Below are positions 36,634 through 48,213 of a DNA stretch of 64,000 bases, one piece after another; the first letter of the stretch is position 1, and each line of letters begins with the position of its first letter. Both the position numbers and the translations under genes were made by a program. The notes beneath the pieces were generated by a model. It was not told the DNA's origin. It searched no databases and saw nothing but the letters and a program-made list of their open reading frames with translations. Source of the stretch: Ecdyonurus torrentis (taxonomy: Eukaryota > Arthropoda > Insecta > Ephemeroptera > Heptageniidae); contig OX439127.1 in assembly GCA_949318235.1 (NCBI GenBank), positions 32,140,873 through 32,204,872 of the forward strand, read 5' to 3'.

Positions 36634-36933
36634 ATAGACCCCTTTCACATCCTTGCGCTTTGTCGCCATGTTTGTGGTGCCTAATGTATTGTCCAGCATA
36701 TATAGGGGAAACATCATTTCTCCTAATTTTTCACTTAATATAAGAGTTTATTTTAACTGGACGAATTTTTTCTCATGTTCTTCGAGCTTATTAGGAGCTA
36801 GAAATAAGTCTTTGGTTGAGGTTTGAAGCTTCTTTTGCTATTAAAAAAATAAAAATGACGTTTATCCTATGCTGGCCTATGTATTCATAACCAGCAAAAT
36901 GGCGGCTCTTAAATATGAGTGCAACCGGTCTAT
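36634..36933. mobile_element. MITE-like element with ATAGACC / GGTCTAT ends
   Basis: Imperfect inverted ends ATAGACCCCTTTCACAT and GAGTGCAACCGGTCTAT bound 300 bp. Inside are GTCGCCATGTTTGTGG and CAGCAAAATGGCGGC, inverted with respect to each other, and GTCCAGCATA / CCTATGCTGG. No target duplication found. Single copy in this window. Confidence 0.6.
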
Positions 36934-37281
36934 AATCAGTAAATTTAAAAGCTAAAGGGTTAAAATCTTTGACTTTTTGATTGACCTTGTCATAAAATAT
37001 AACGTTTTGACTTCTCTTAGCATAGTTTTAATTAGGTATACTTATAGCTGGAGTTCAGTTCCTATAGGAACTCGAGCTGCTAGTCCTCTGAATCTATTCA
37101 TTATGTATATTATATACATTTTGTATGCTACGACTTGCAAATAACACACGCATTTTCTTTTAGCTTGTCAAGCGTCTAATTAAAATTAGAGGTCTAGTGT
37201 ATTATTATATAATAATCTTTCACAGAAAACGAACACTAAAAATTGTTATTCAAGCGAGATAACAGATTCTTGTACGCGCGG

Positions 37282-37429
37282 GGTAGAAGTGAGGCGGGAC
37301 ATGGCGGGACCTGTCCCGCCATGAGATTTCCAGGCGGGACGAGTCCCACCTAGAAAGATTGGTCCCGGTGACCGTTTTTCTGATAACAATTGATAAACTT
37401 TACTACAAAAGATATCAGAACAAGGAAAG

Positions 37430-37462
<33 letters not shown>

Positions 37463-37983
37463 CTGGAAATTTATTACTTTATAAAAATAATATTATTATT
37501 CATTCTGCTTTCTTCTTCTTAATCTACTATACAGTAACTATATAGTGTAGAATTATTAATATTATTATTAATTTGTTTGTAAATTTTATGATGATGATTT
37601 ATATTCATTCATTCAAGCAAGCAAAAAACAAATACTTTTGATTTTTTTTTTTTTATAAACTAGCACAATAATATATAATAGTGAAATTAGAACCAGTTTC
37701 AATTTAACTAAACTTTAAAAAAAAAACAAGATAATTTAACTGTATAGAGCCTATCCTATTAATAAAACAGAAAAAAAAGCCTCTTATTCAATAAAGTTCA
37801 AAAGTTTGTTGAGGTGCGATTCGTCATAGGTCTAAAAATCATAATAAGCGGACAGATTTCAAGTTTCTCAGCCGGTGCTCCGTAGGCAAATTTATAAAAA
37901 ATGATAATTAAACAGCTAGTGTATTGTACTTAATTTTGCACCTAAAAAATTATTCTTTAACGTCTTGCCAATTCAATATAAAA

Positions 37984-38015
<32 letters not shown>

Positions 38016-39174
38016 AGGAAAGCGTAGTTTCAAAATAGCATAATAATAAAAATAATGAAGTAAAATTTTGAAATAGATTTCACGTCCTTCATAAAAATGT
38101 AAAATTGTCAATTTAATTTTTATTAAATTTTGATAAAAGCGACAAAAAAAAAAAAAAAAAAAAAAAATTAGCTGCATAATATATTTGATTAAAATTTTAG
38201 TAATTAATAAAAGAAAAAAGCAAAGTTTAAGTATTTTGCCATTTACTATACAACATTATGAGTGTAAAAAAAATAAGATGGGTGTTTGGGGTGCTGCGCA
38301 GCCCAAAAAGTTTGAGAAGCCTGCCTTTAGAGTATAGGCTATCTGAGCCTCATTATTAGGAATTTTAAAGCCTGTTGGTGACCTAAACTAGTACTGTGCC
38401 GAATTGCACCCCGACATAAAATAATAATAATAATAATAATAATAATACTAAAAATAAAATCTATTACTTTTTTTTTTTTTTTTAATATTGGCATAATTGT
38501 TTTCCGGTCACGGGTGGGCCAAATTTTTCTTGTTTTTAAAATAAGTTTTAGATTCAGCAGAATACGTGCTCTACGCAAAATCTACAAGCATATAATTATT
38601 TTCCTATTGTTCATTTTTAAGATTTATTCTGAGCTCAATACGAAATGCTACCAGAATATTGCACCATTTTTCAAAGTATTATTAATTTGACCAAAAATTT
38701 AATTTGATTTTTTTTTTGTCTTAAAAGAGGAATTTTAACTCTATTTTCAATAAAGAAGTTAAAAATCAATGTAAAATTAAATATTAAAAGTAAAACACTT
38801 CTATTTGCTTTTGCACCAATTCGTTTTGTGCATTAATGCAAAAAATATAATTCTTTGAAATTTAAATCAGAATAATCATATAGTATTAACGTTTTAGGAT
38901 GAACAGCAGCAAATATAAATGTTCATTATTAATTAAATGTTGGTGTAGCATGCATTAATCAAGTTACTACAAAATGTTAATTGCAAAATAGTTAAAATTT
39001 CAGTATACTATTAAAAAAATTGCGCCTCCGGCGGTAAGAGGGTTCCACCCCCTTAACCCCCGCAAGGGGCTCCGCCCCTTGACCCCCTTCAGGGGGGGCT
39101 ACGCTCTCCTAGTCCCCCCACATGGTGCGAGCGATCCGAACAGGTCCCGCCATGAGAATGAAACCACTTCTACC
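37282..39174. mobile_element. 1.9-kb non-autonomous DNA transposon with GGCGGGAC-rich ends
   Basis: Left end GGTAGAAGTGAGGCGGGAC, then repeated GGCGGGAC / GTCCCGCC words to 37370. The right end, reverse-complemented, is GGTAGAAGTGGTTTCATTC followed by ATGGCGGGACCTG. ACGCGC lies directly outside both ends (37274-37279, 39175-39180) as a partial target repeat: the 8-mers ACGCGCGG and ACGCGCCT match at six positions. The interior is AT-rich with poly(A) runs and a GC-rich block at 39024-39130. No transposase frame. hAT-like by its ends (inference). Confidence 0.72.
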
Positions 39175-40428
39175 ACGCGCCTACAAAAATCGTAAAGATT
39201 CTTTGCTTTTGCTAGTTCTCTCTCTCTCTCTAATCTTTTTATGTCTTTTTATGTTATTTTTATGTTTATTGCCATGCGATAAGCTGGGCAGTGTCAAATA
39301 TTATACAATACTAGTATAATAGATTGTTATACGGAAAGCCTACCTACTAAACTTGCAGGGGCGACCGTCATTTTTTACGAGAAAATGCAGTCTGTTGCAA
39401 ATTATTTGTATATTTTTTTGTATGGTCCATCAATTTTATTCTATATTTCTCTTTCGTCTCTTCGAGTAAGGACACGAGGAAAGCACAAAATGTTCAATTG
39501 CTATTGTTTTGTAGTTCATGGTGTTTTTCTTGTATCCAAGAGCATTGACGCTGTAATAAGTTTATTTGAAAATTAATGAGTTTAAAGCTTTGACATTTGA
39601 TTGACGTTGTCTTAAAAGTACACGCCTTGACTGTTTTCTTAGGTTATATAGCTTCAATTATAGGTACAATTACAAACTTTTTGCCTGAAACTTCATAATA
39701 TATATTTTGTTTGTTAAAAATCGCAAAGAAGTCACGTAACGAAAATGTCTCCTTGTACAACTTATCAAATTCATATATTATATTTATATTATATACAATA
39801 TATATATATATTTACTTACTGTGACTTTAAACACACGATAGATTTTTTCTTTTTGCTGCATTAGAATACAAGGTTTCTGTTGTAAATCAATCATACTTTG
39901 ACATGCTAAACCTTGTTTTTATATTGATTTTGAAATAAACATTAAAACAATTTGGTATGCATGTGTATATTGTACACTCTATACTGTTAAATGCGTAATT
40001 TACGGAAGGTTTTAAAATTAGGTTCCTATTTTAAATATTATTCATGTACTACCGCAAAATGCTGTAATTAATGGTTACTTTTTTATAACTAAGAAAGTAA
40101 CATTTCCACGCATACAATTAAAAATATATTGTGCTTGTGATTTGCGTGCACGCGTGGTTAGATACATATATTTATATATAGGGTATATTGAATTCTTCTA
40201 GAAACGTGAAGACGAATCAACTGTAATGAATGATTGATTTATGTATATAAACTGCCGTGATTACTAAATAAATGATTATTAGGAATTGATAATAAGTTTT
40301 GTCGATTTGTCGTTGTGCATGCGTGTTCACGTGCATTCCTCCACACCACGTGAGCATATTTAGAGGGTGGGGGACGAGCTAAGCTCACACCTCATATTAA
40401 AACCTTACACGCACGCGGATCCGAAAGT

Positions 40429-40470
40429 AAAAAAAAAAAAAAAAAAAATAAAAAAAAAAAAAAAAAAAAA
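40429..40470. repeat. Poly(A) tract with one interruption
   Basis: About 40 A residues broken by one T at 40450. A 20-T run follows near 40517-40533. Confidence 0.95.
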
Positions 40471-41341
40471 ACGGAACTTAATGGAGGAGTTAGATTTTTC
40501 ATTTCTCTCGCAGCCTTTTTTTTTTTTTTTTTTAATATTTTAGAAAAACATAATAGCAACTCTTTTTATTACAATGGCTACAGTGCCTCCATGCACGATG
40601 CTATTTTTCATGCGATGTTCATGATATCCCACTACAATAAAAATTAAAATAAAACAATATGTTCATATAACAATATTAAGCTTTCGCAGTATTCCACAAT
40701 CGATTCTTTTTGTTTTTGTTTCTTTTTTGTATATAAACAAACACTAATTTCTAAAAACTCATGTGTTTGATTATTATTATTTATTTTTTTGTTAGAGAAG
40801 TTTTTAATTCGTGTGTGCGTACTTTTTTATGGATCAAATCTCAGTAACTTAACAATCTTTATTTAAATCTCATTAACCTATATTTTTTTGTTTTATTATT
40901 ATTTTATGTATTAGAACATTTCTATTATATTATATCAATATTATAAGGGTCAAACTATTGCATACAAACCGGAATGTCTGTAATTTGTCTATACAATGTT
41001 GCCGGCCATTGTGATGTGCGGTACGAAAGCAATTACCAGCAGAGGTACTTATATAAGTAGTTGCTTTGTTCTGCAGAATATCGTGAACATAATAATACGT
41101 TTATGATTACAATTTTGTTTGTCTGGGGCTGGTTGGTGGGATGTACTGTATACTGCATTATATATGAAAGATAGGCAAAATGTGCGTGCTCGTTCCGTAT
41201 CGTCATAGCTCGATGATAAAAAAAAATCGCTAAATTATAGACGTTTATTAATAGTTGTAGGCAACGGAATTAAATTTTTAATAGTAGGGTACCTAAAGTA
41301 TATACATATATCCATACAGTATAAGTATACCATTGCGATGT

Positions 41342-41524
41342 ATACCCGTCGAAGTGAACGAACTACACTTGACAAATTTGACTCAAAATTAACGATCTAC
41401 GTTTGGCGCTTCTACGCATTTTTACAGGAGAACTATATGGGTGAACTTGGAATTTGTACAGTGTAGATCAGTCGTTTTTAACAAAATTTGTAAAGTGTAC
41501 GTAGTACGTTCATATCGACGGGTA
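41342..41524. mobile_element. Palindromic MITE-like element, TACCCGTCG ends
   Basis: The left arm starts TACCCGTCGAAGTGAACG and the right arm ends CGTTCATATCGACGGGTA. The arms align as an imperfect inverted repeat for about 65 bases each, meeting near 41430-41465. Short GTATACCAT-type inverted words flank it (41325-41343, 41540-41561). No coding capacity. Confidence 0.6.
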
Positions 41525-44500
41525 AGCATTAAATTGGTATACCATAGTATGATGGTATACATGAGCGAAATTAAACTTAAAATAATGTACAGAGTACAGA
41601 CATAAATTATTTACTCTTTTGTCTTACGATAATATTGATTATTGAGACTTAAATTAACGCAAAGCTATAAATATTAATAAACATGCATGTATTTCCATAA
41701 GTTACTACATACTTTAAAAATGTAGAATAAAACATATAGCATAATAGTCTCACTGGCCAGTACAACATCCTTGACATAAGTGAATTGACACCCTTGACCA
41801 GCCATTAATCCAGAGTGGAAAAAATCCTTTGGCATCTTAAAGACTATACATACGTGCAATTTTTATGTAATAAAGAATTAAGTATGAAGTATTATTTATA
41901 ATATAATTGTACACTTTTGAACTCTTAAAAATCACAAGACTAAGTATATTATAACTTTATTTATTTAAAAAAAAAAAAATAAAAAAATAAAAAAGCTATA
42001 TGTACGAAGCTAAAACTTTGATTAATTGCATAAATTTTTGGGATATTACATATCATTTTTTTTTTGTAATAATAGTTTTAAGCAAAACGTTACATATTTT
42101 TGTGTTATTCAAGTAATTGTTTTCTTATTCTTTTCTTTTATTCATTTCTATGTTAAGACCATTATATTATACATTTTGTTAATTTTTCAAAATACTTGAT
42201 TTTAGTATTTTGGTTAAGGCCAAAATGATGATGATTTAGACCCCCCTTGAAGTTATGTCACTAGGTTAGTCGGTTCCGAATCTAAATATACCGGGCACGT
42301 TGCGAGTCGACGTGTTTTGTATCTTTTCTCACTATGTCTCGTCACATACTTACTTGCTAAGTACAGCACTTGAATGCAATATCCCGTGGCCTGGCTTGCT
42401 CCATTGTCAAGCTCTTCCTTCATCTTACCAACTTCTGCATGGTAAACAATTCTTGGTATATAGATATTATGTCTACTCACAAGTAATAACATTGCAGCGT
42501 ATACTGCAAGTTTTACACTTTATTTACTTCAGAATGCAGTAATTTAATATTCTATTTTCTTGGTACTTGAATTGTGATATTATAATATCTACTTTTACTT
42601 GGTATTGTTATACTATATCTGTTATTGTTGAATTTACATATTATTCTTTTATACTGAAGGGTATTATAATACATTCAACTAGAAGCCTCATTTATGTTGC
42701 AAAAATAAATTGTATATTTTAAATTTGCTTGCGTTGGTAGTTATGAAGATAATATCATTATACCCTTATAGCAAAATTCTGAATAACAGAATTGATCTAG
42801 TCAGCTTTGGCGTCAGTAGCTCATATTGACTCCAAGTTTTACTTTTTATTATTTATTATTATTATTTTTTTAACAAAAAAAATGTACAGTTTGTATCTTG
42901 GAAAAGTTTGGTTGTTATATAGTCTTAGCGCTATGTCAATTTATTGATCACGTCAATCTTCATTTTAATTACCTTAACTTAAAATATATTGAAGATTACG
43001 AGTAACTTGATACCTCAAGCATCGTTTTGATTGCTGCTGCCATAGTTTCAAAGCATATATTATAGGGAGAAAAAAAAAAAAAAAAAAAACGTACAAAATT
43101 ACATTATTATTTATTAATACTAATTAACTTAATGTGATGAATAATGTACAGTATATTGTATATTAAGTATAATTTAAATTGAGTATATCGATTGTTATTT
43201 AAATTGACACTATAACAAGAGCAAAATATTTATGTAGTTGAAAGCGTATAATAATCTGTGCAGCAAAATGTAACGATCTTTCAAGGAGAGAATGAGAGAG
43301 AGAGAGAGAGATTTTATTATAATGATCAATTTAAGTAGATGTATTTTGAAGAGGTTATCGTCTATCTCACTCCTGTAATTGGATACATTTTTCTATCATA
43401 TTTCCTGATATGAATAAGTTCAATTTTCTTTGACATCAATTTGTTCTCCGTTTGTGTCAAGCTGCTTTTCATATTATATATACCTCTATGACAATTGGAA
43501 TGTAATTTGTAATGCATTGTATAAAATTGATAAACGTTTGACATTTAATAATAAAAGTTTAAAACTGTGATAAAAGAATATTGAAAAAAAAAAAAAAGAA
43601 AAAAAAAAAAAAAAAAGAAATAAGTTAACTGTTAGTTCGTAATCTTTAGTTTTTATATATTTAATTTATATATAATTGCTAAATTTTTTTAAATAAAAAT
43701 TAAAGTTTGTAATATAAATTTTACAAGATTTTATATATTATGACAAACATTTGTCTTATATTTAAAATAATATTTCATTGGTTCAAATTGTAAGAAGGGG
43801 TTTTGTGAAATGAAATAATGAAAACGTTTAAAACATACGTGTATTGCATATCTTAATAAAAATAATGTTATAGACACAGGTGTTCACCGATAAGCTGATA
43901 AGAAAGTTCGTCACTCGCTGTAAACTCATCAGATATAGCCAAGTGTGCATTATTTTACCTGTCATAGTGATTATGATAATATCATGTTGGTTCATTTATA
44001 GAGGAAACGAGAAAACCCATAAATATCTACCATGTTGGAGAGGGTTAGTATAATATTATAATGAAATTTATTCCGGGTTTATATTATAATATTTCAGTGC
44101 TGTACGTGCTCAACTAATTGTTCAGGATCAGGTATCTATTGTGCGAAGCTTTATCAAAGGGATTTATTGTATCAACCCATTATATATTACATTATAATAT
44201 TTTTATATATAATTTACACGCGTTGTAATCTGTAATAATCAAACTATTTTTATTGGTTTTGATCTACGCCGTTATTAAATTCAATATAATTGATAGGGGA
44301 AGGGGGGAGAGGCATAAAATAAACATTTTTTTTTTTTAGATTTATATATCAAATTTAGATTTCATTGAGACCTCTTTTATATTATGATTATTTATAAAGC
44401 ATGGAGTAGGTGTCTTGACCAAAATTTCCTTAAAATCTCTTTGGTCTTGAGTTTTTTGATAATACCGTCTAATTTATTTTTATCATTATGCACCTAAAAT

Positions 44501-46339
44501 ATTTATAAAACTTTTCTTGTAGAGTGACATTGTGACGCAGGATGCTCTTTGATTTTTTGAAATCGATTCCCACCCACGCATTGTTAGTCCCCTCTGTAAT
44601 AAACGCCCTCCAAAATGCTGCATGTACTTGGATCACATGCCTCTTGACACTTGCAGAGTATCATGTTGCATCATGCAATATATTAAACCAAATCCGCAAG
44701 TCAAATTACTACTTGTCCTATTAGTATTACTTATCTAAATAAGATCGTGAAAAGAAGAGTAATAATGGTAATTGATGAAATTGTATGATGGTAATCCATC
44801 ATGCAAACATGAGCCTCTCTTAAGTGATCACTCTCTAAATATATTAAACTCAAAAGCACAACTTGGTAATTGGTATAACTATCACATTTTCCTAATTATT
44901 ATGGCAAAGAAAATAAATATATAGGAGTAAAAAAATGCCAAGTAGTTTTAATTTTTTGTTCTTTTTCTCTTCAAGTATACGAACTGCAGGTTTCGTGATT
45001 ATATATGTTGTATTTTTTTTATTCAGTACTAAATTTATAATGATTTGCTTGTAATTAAAGTCCATGGCATTCAGTATATTTCGTTTGTTTAGTACTTTGT
45101 AGCATTGAGATGAAAGGTATATAGATTGTAGATTTATCCAATCCTTCTTATCATAACATTTTACAATGACTTCATAATATGATAAATTTTGATCTTCGCG
45201 GTATATATGATACGCATTTATTTCCAGCAATTTTCTTTTTACTATTTTAGTATATCATTATTTTGATTTTTGTTGTCTTTTATTACATTTATATAGCACT
45301 AGTAAATAATAAATCATCTCAAATGAAATAATCCCAAGCATGATATTGTTAGCATTAACGTGTATGTATTTTCCTCTTCCTTTTTTTTCTGTCATTTTTT
45401 GTTTGTTTACAAAACTTGTTTACTTGAGAGTGCATGTTTGTTTGTTTTTATATAAATTATATGTAAGTAATATTAACGTCATAACGTTTTTGTTTTTCTT
45501 CTATTTCTATTTTTTTAATTAATGTAATACGTGCAGCAAAATCCCTGGTGTCAGGCCTATATAGAATTATGTTGAGTGTAAGAAGTCAACATTATTATAA
45601 TAGTATTTGGTATATAAAACTTGCGATGCAGTAGCAAAGCAAAGATGTTTTACTGTATAGTACTTGGGATTTAGGTTACCGTGCGAAGAAGCTGGAAGTG
45701 TGTAGATGGCTTGTATTGTGAGGAGAGGAGCGAGCAAGCATGTTTACGCATTGTTCTCCAGCACAAGCTGTGGCACTGGGGATACCAACAAAAGTAATGT
45801 TTACATAAAAGGTCAAAGGTGGGTTGGGGAAGAAAGAGGATGTTCATCCCCGTGACATACACCCTGCATGAAGAACGAATAGAAAAAATGCCGCAGTCTA
45901 TCCCTCTACTCTGGCATTGATAAAACTTTTGTTTGTGTGGTATATATGATATAATAAGGGTGGTATTATAATAAATGCGGTATTGCATGAGTTACTTATT
46001 TTTCTTACGGCTTATATTCATAATAATAAGCTCAGAACATGCAAAAGGTATATTTCCTAAAAGTAGACATTATTATACATAAAAAATAACAACTTATTGA
46101 TATAAATATGAATAATAAAACATAACTCTATTTCATAATAGCATTTCGATATTTTTTATAACAATGATAAGATAATATATTTAAATGAGCAAAGTATTTT
46201 ATTAAAACATTCTTTTCTCAAAGTTTTTGTTACCATTTCTTTTGTTTCTTTCAATGTGTTTTAATGTTGAATTTTGATGATTTTAATTTAAATATTATGT
46301 AAAATTGGCCTGTTTCTGAGTGAAACTGTAAGCATAATA

Positions 46340-46570
46340 TCTACTGCGCCATGGTCCCCTTTCCCCCTTGGCCGCACCACCCGCCCTCGACTGCGCCACA
46401 CTATAAGCGGGAGCGAGAGAACGCCACCCGCTCTGCTCTTTGTGTGGCCGCTCGCAGACGGCTAATCAATCGCCAAGTGTGGCACGCGCGACCTGATACA
46501 CAGCTGGAAGCTGCCTGCAGTATCATTCCTTCAAACATCTTGAAAAAGTCGAGAGGCAAACTTGTATAAA
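46340..46570 (+). promoter_or_regulatory. GC-rich island: candidate alternative promoter/first exon
   Basis: About 200 bp of GC-rich, CpG-containing sequence in AT-rich surroundings, 4.9 kb upstream of the transporter exon. It has CTATAAG at 46401-46407 and a 72-codon ATG frame (46351-46569) that I do not recognise. It could be an alternative start site of the MFSD14-like gene (inference). Confidence 0.3.
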
Positions 46571-48104
46571 TTTGCATAGAAAAGAGGTTTACTGTCCACC
46601 ACTATTCGACAGCTTGCATATTTATTAGCTTTGTCTTTTCAATCTGCATCATTCAGTGCTTCGTATTTGCCAACACATTATTCACTTGTATCATTATCCA
46701 TTTTATCTCAATTTCGCGATATGTAATAGGAGAGAAAATTAGAAACCTTGGTAAAATCATGCTACATTAAAAGCATTTTATTGCTATGCTTACTATGTAT
46801 TTCCTCAAGCAGTTGTTATTTTTATATAGTAGTTTCCTTATATCACATCAAAATCGCTTACATTAATTGCTGTGTGAGAACATACGAATAATTTCTGTTT
46901 CAAGAGATTGCAACTTAAAGATTGATACTGATGACGTCACTATCTCTTATACATCCGTGCATGGTTCGTGAGCTTTTAAAATAGGATTAGTATTTCATCA
47001 CATCACTTTACCAATTGAGTAAAGCAAACAAATGGTGATGCAATTCATACTAAAAAGTAATGCATTCACCAAGTTTTCAAATCCACGTATTATGTGGTGT
47101 CAAAAAGTATTTTGCGTTGGAACTTTTTTTTTTTTTTTTTTTTTTTGAAGCTTTACTCCGTGACTTAACTTGACACGCATTGCATGCCAAGAGGCTACGA
47201 TACCATTTTAATTAAGTAGCTCCTCGTAATTTGGTATATAATCTCCAATCTTTATACTTAAATTATTTTGCATGCATTTTTTTTTCTTCTGTACGCTGTA
47301 CGGTAAATCTCAACTTGATACAAAGAAGGTTTCCACGTCCACAAAACGCTAATTAGTACACCATACTTCATAATTTTACCATATTATAATATGTATGTGT
47401 ACGTATATTTAAGTTATACTTTTACTCTTAATCAAATTTTCCACTGTTGATACTGTTTCGGATCGTTGTGCATTGTTGGATTTAACTCATTGCTTGAAAT
47501 GACATGTGCGGGCAAATCAATATTTGTATTTGTGAATCTTAAAGTAGTTTGTCTGAAGCTGTTGCAATTCATGCAAATATTTAGAACAAATACCAATAAG
47601 ATATATACTTTTTAACTCTTTTAACATAAAAAAAAAAAAAAAAAAAGTTTGTTGCTTAAATAACAAACATTAAAATAACATTAAAATAATTAATATAATG
47701 TAACATTAAAATAATGGCGTAAAAATGAAATTTCAAGCCCAATTTTGTTAATGTGATAAAGTTACATAATATAACTTTAGTGTATGATAAAAGACTGACC
47801 ATTACATCTTTTTTTCCTATGTGTACATATTGTTTCACAAATTGCCCAATTACTTTTATAAACATTGGGTGTGTCCTATAGTCTACTTTAAGATATTCAG
47901 TTGTGAACTTGCTTCGATTATTGTTGACTATTGAATCTATGAATCGCTGAAATGGAGCTCTCATGCACTTCCTCATTATAATCGACGTAGATTTTTATAA
48001 ATAATATGCAGAATTTAATCACAATCAAATAAGCAAAGTAGGGGAGGTAAAGAATGGCGTATAACTATAATATGGTGTTCAAAAGTCCATTAAATATTAA
48101 AAAT

Positions 48105-48213
48105 AGAGGAGGAGGAGGAAGAGGAGGAGGAGGAAAAAAAAAAAAAAAAAAAAAAAAAAAGAAGGAAAGAAAGAAAGAAAGAAAAAGAAGAAGAAGAAGA
48201 AGAAAAAAAAAAG
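48105..48213. repeat. 109-nt uninterrupted polypurine tract
   Basis: A/G only on the + strand: GGA repeats, then about 24 A, then GAAA and GAA repeats. A mirror-like polypurine run of this kind can form triplex DNA in vitro (established for such tracts). A frame through it is an artefact. Confidence 0.9.

Noticed and set aside
45671..45988. 105-codon minus-strand frame
   Set aside because: No recognisable product, no conserved motif, no splice context.
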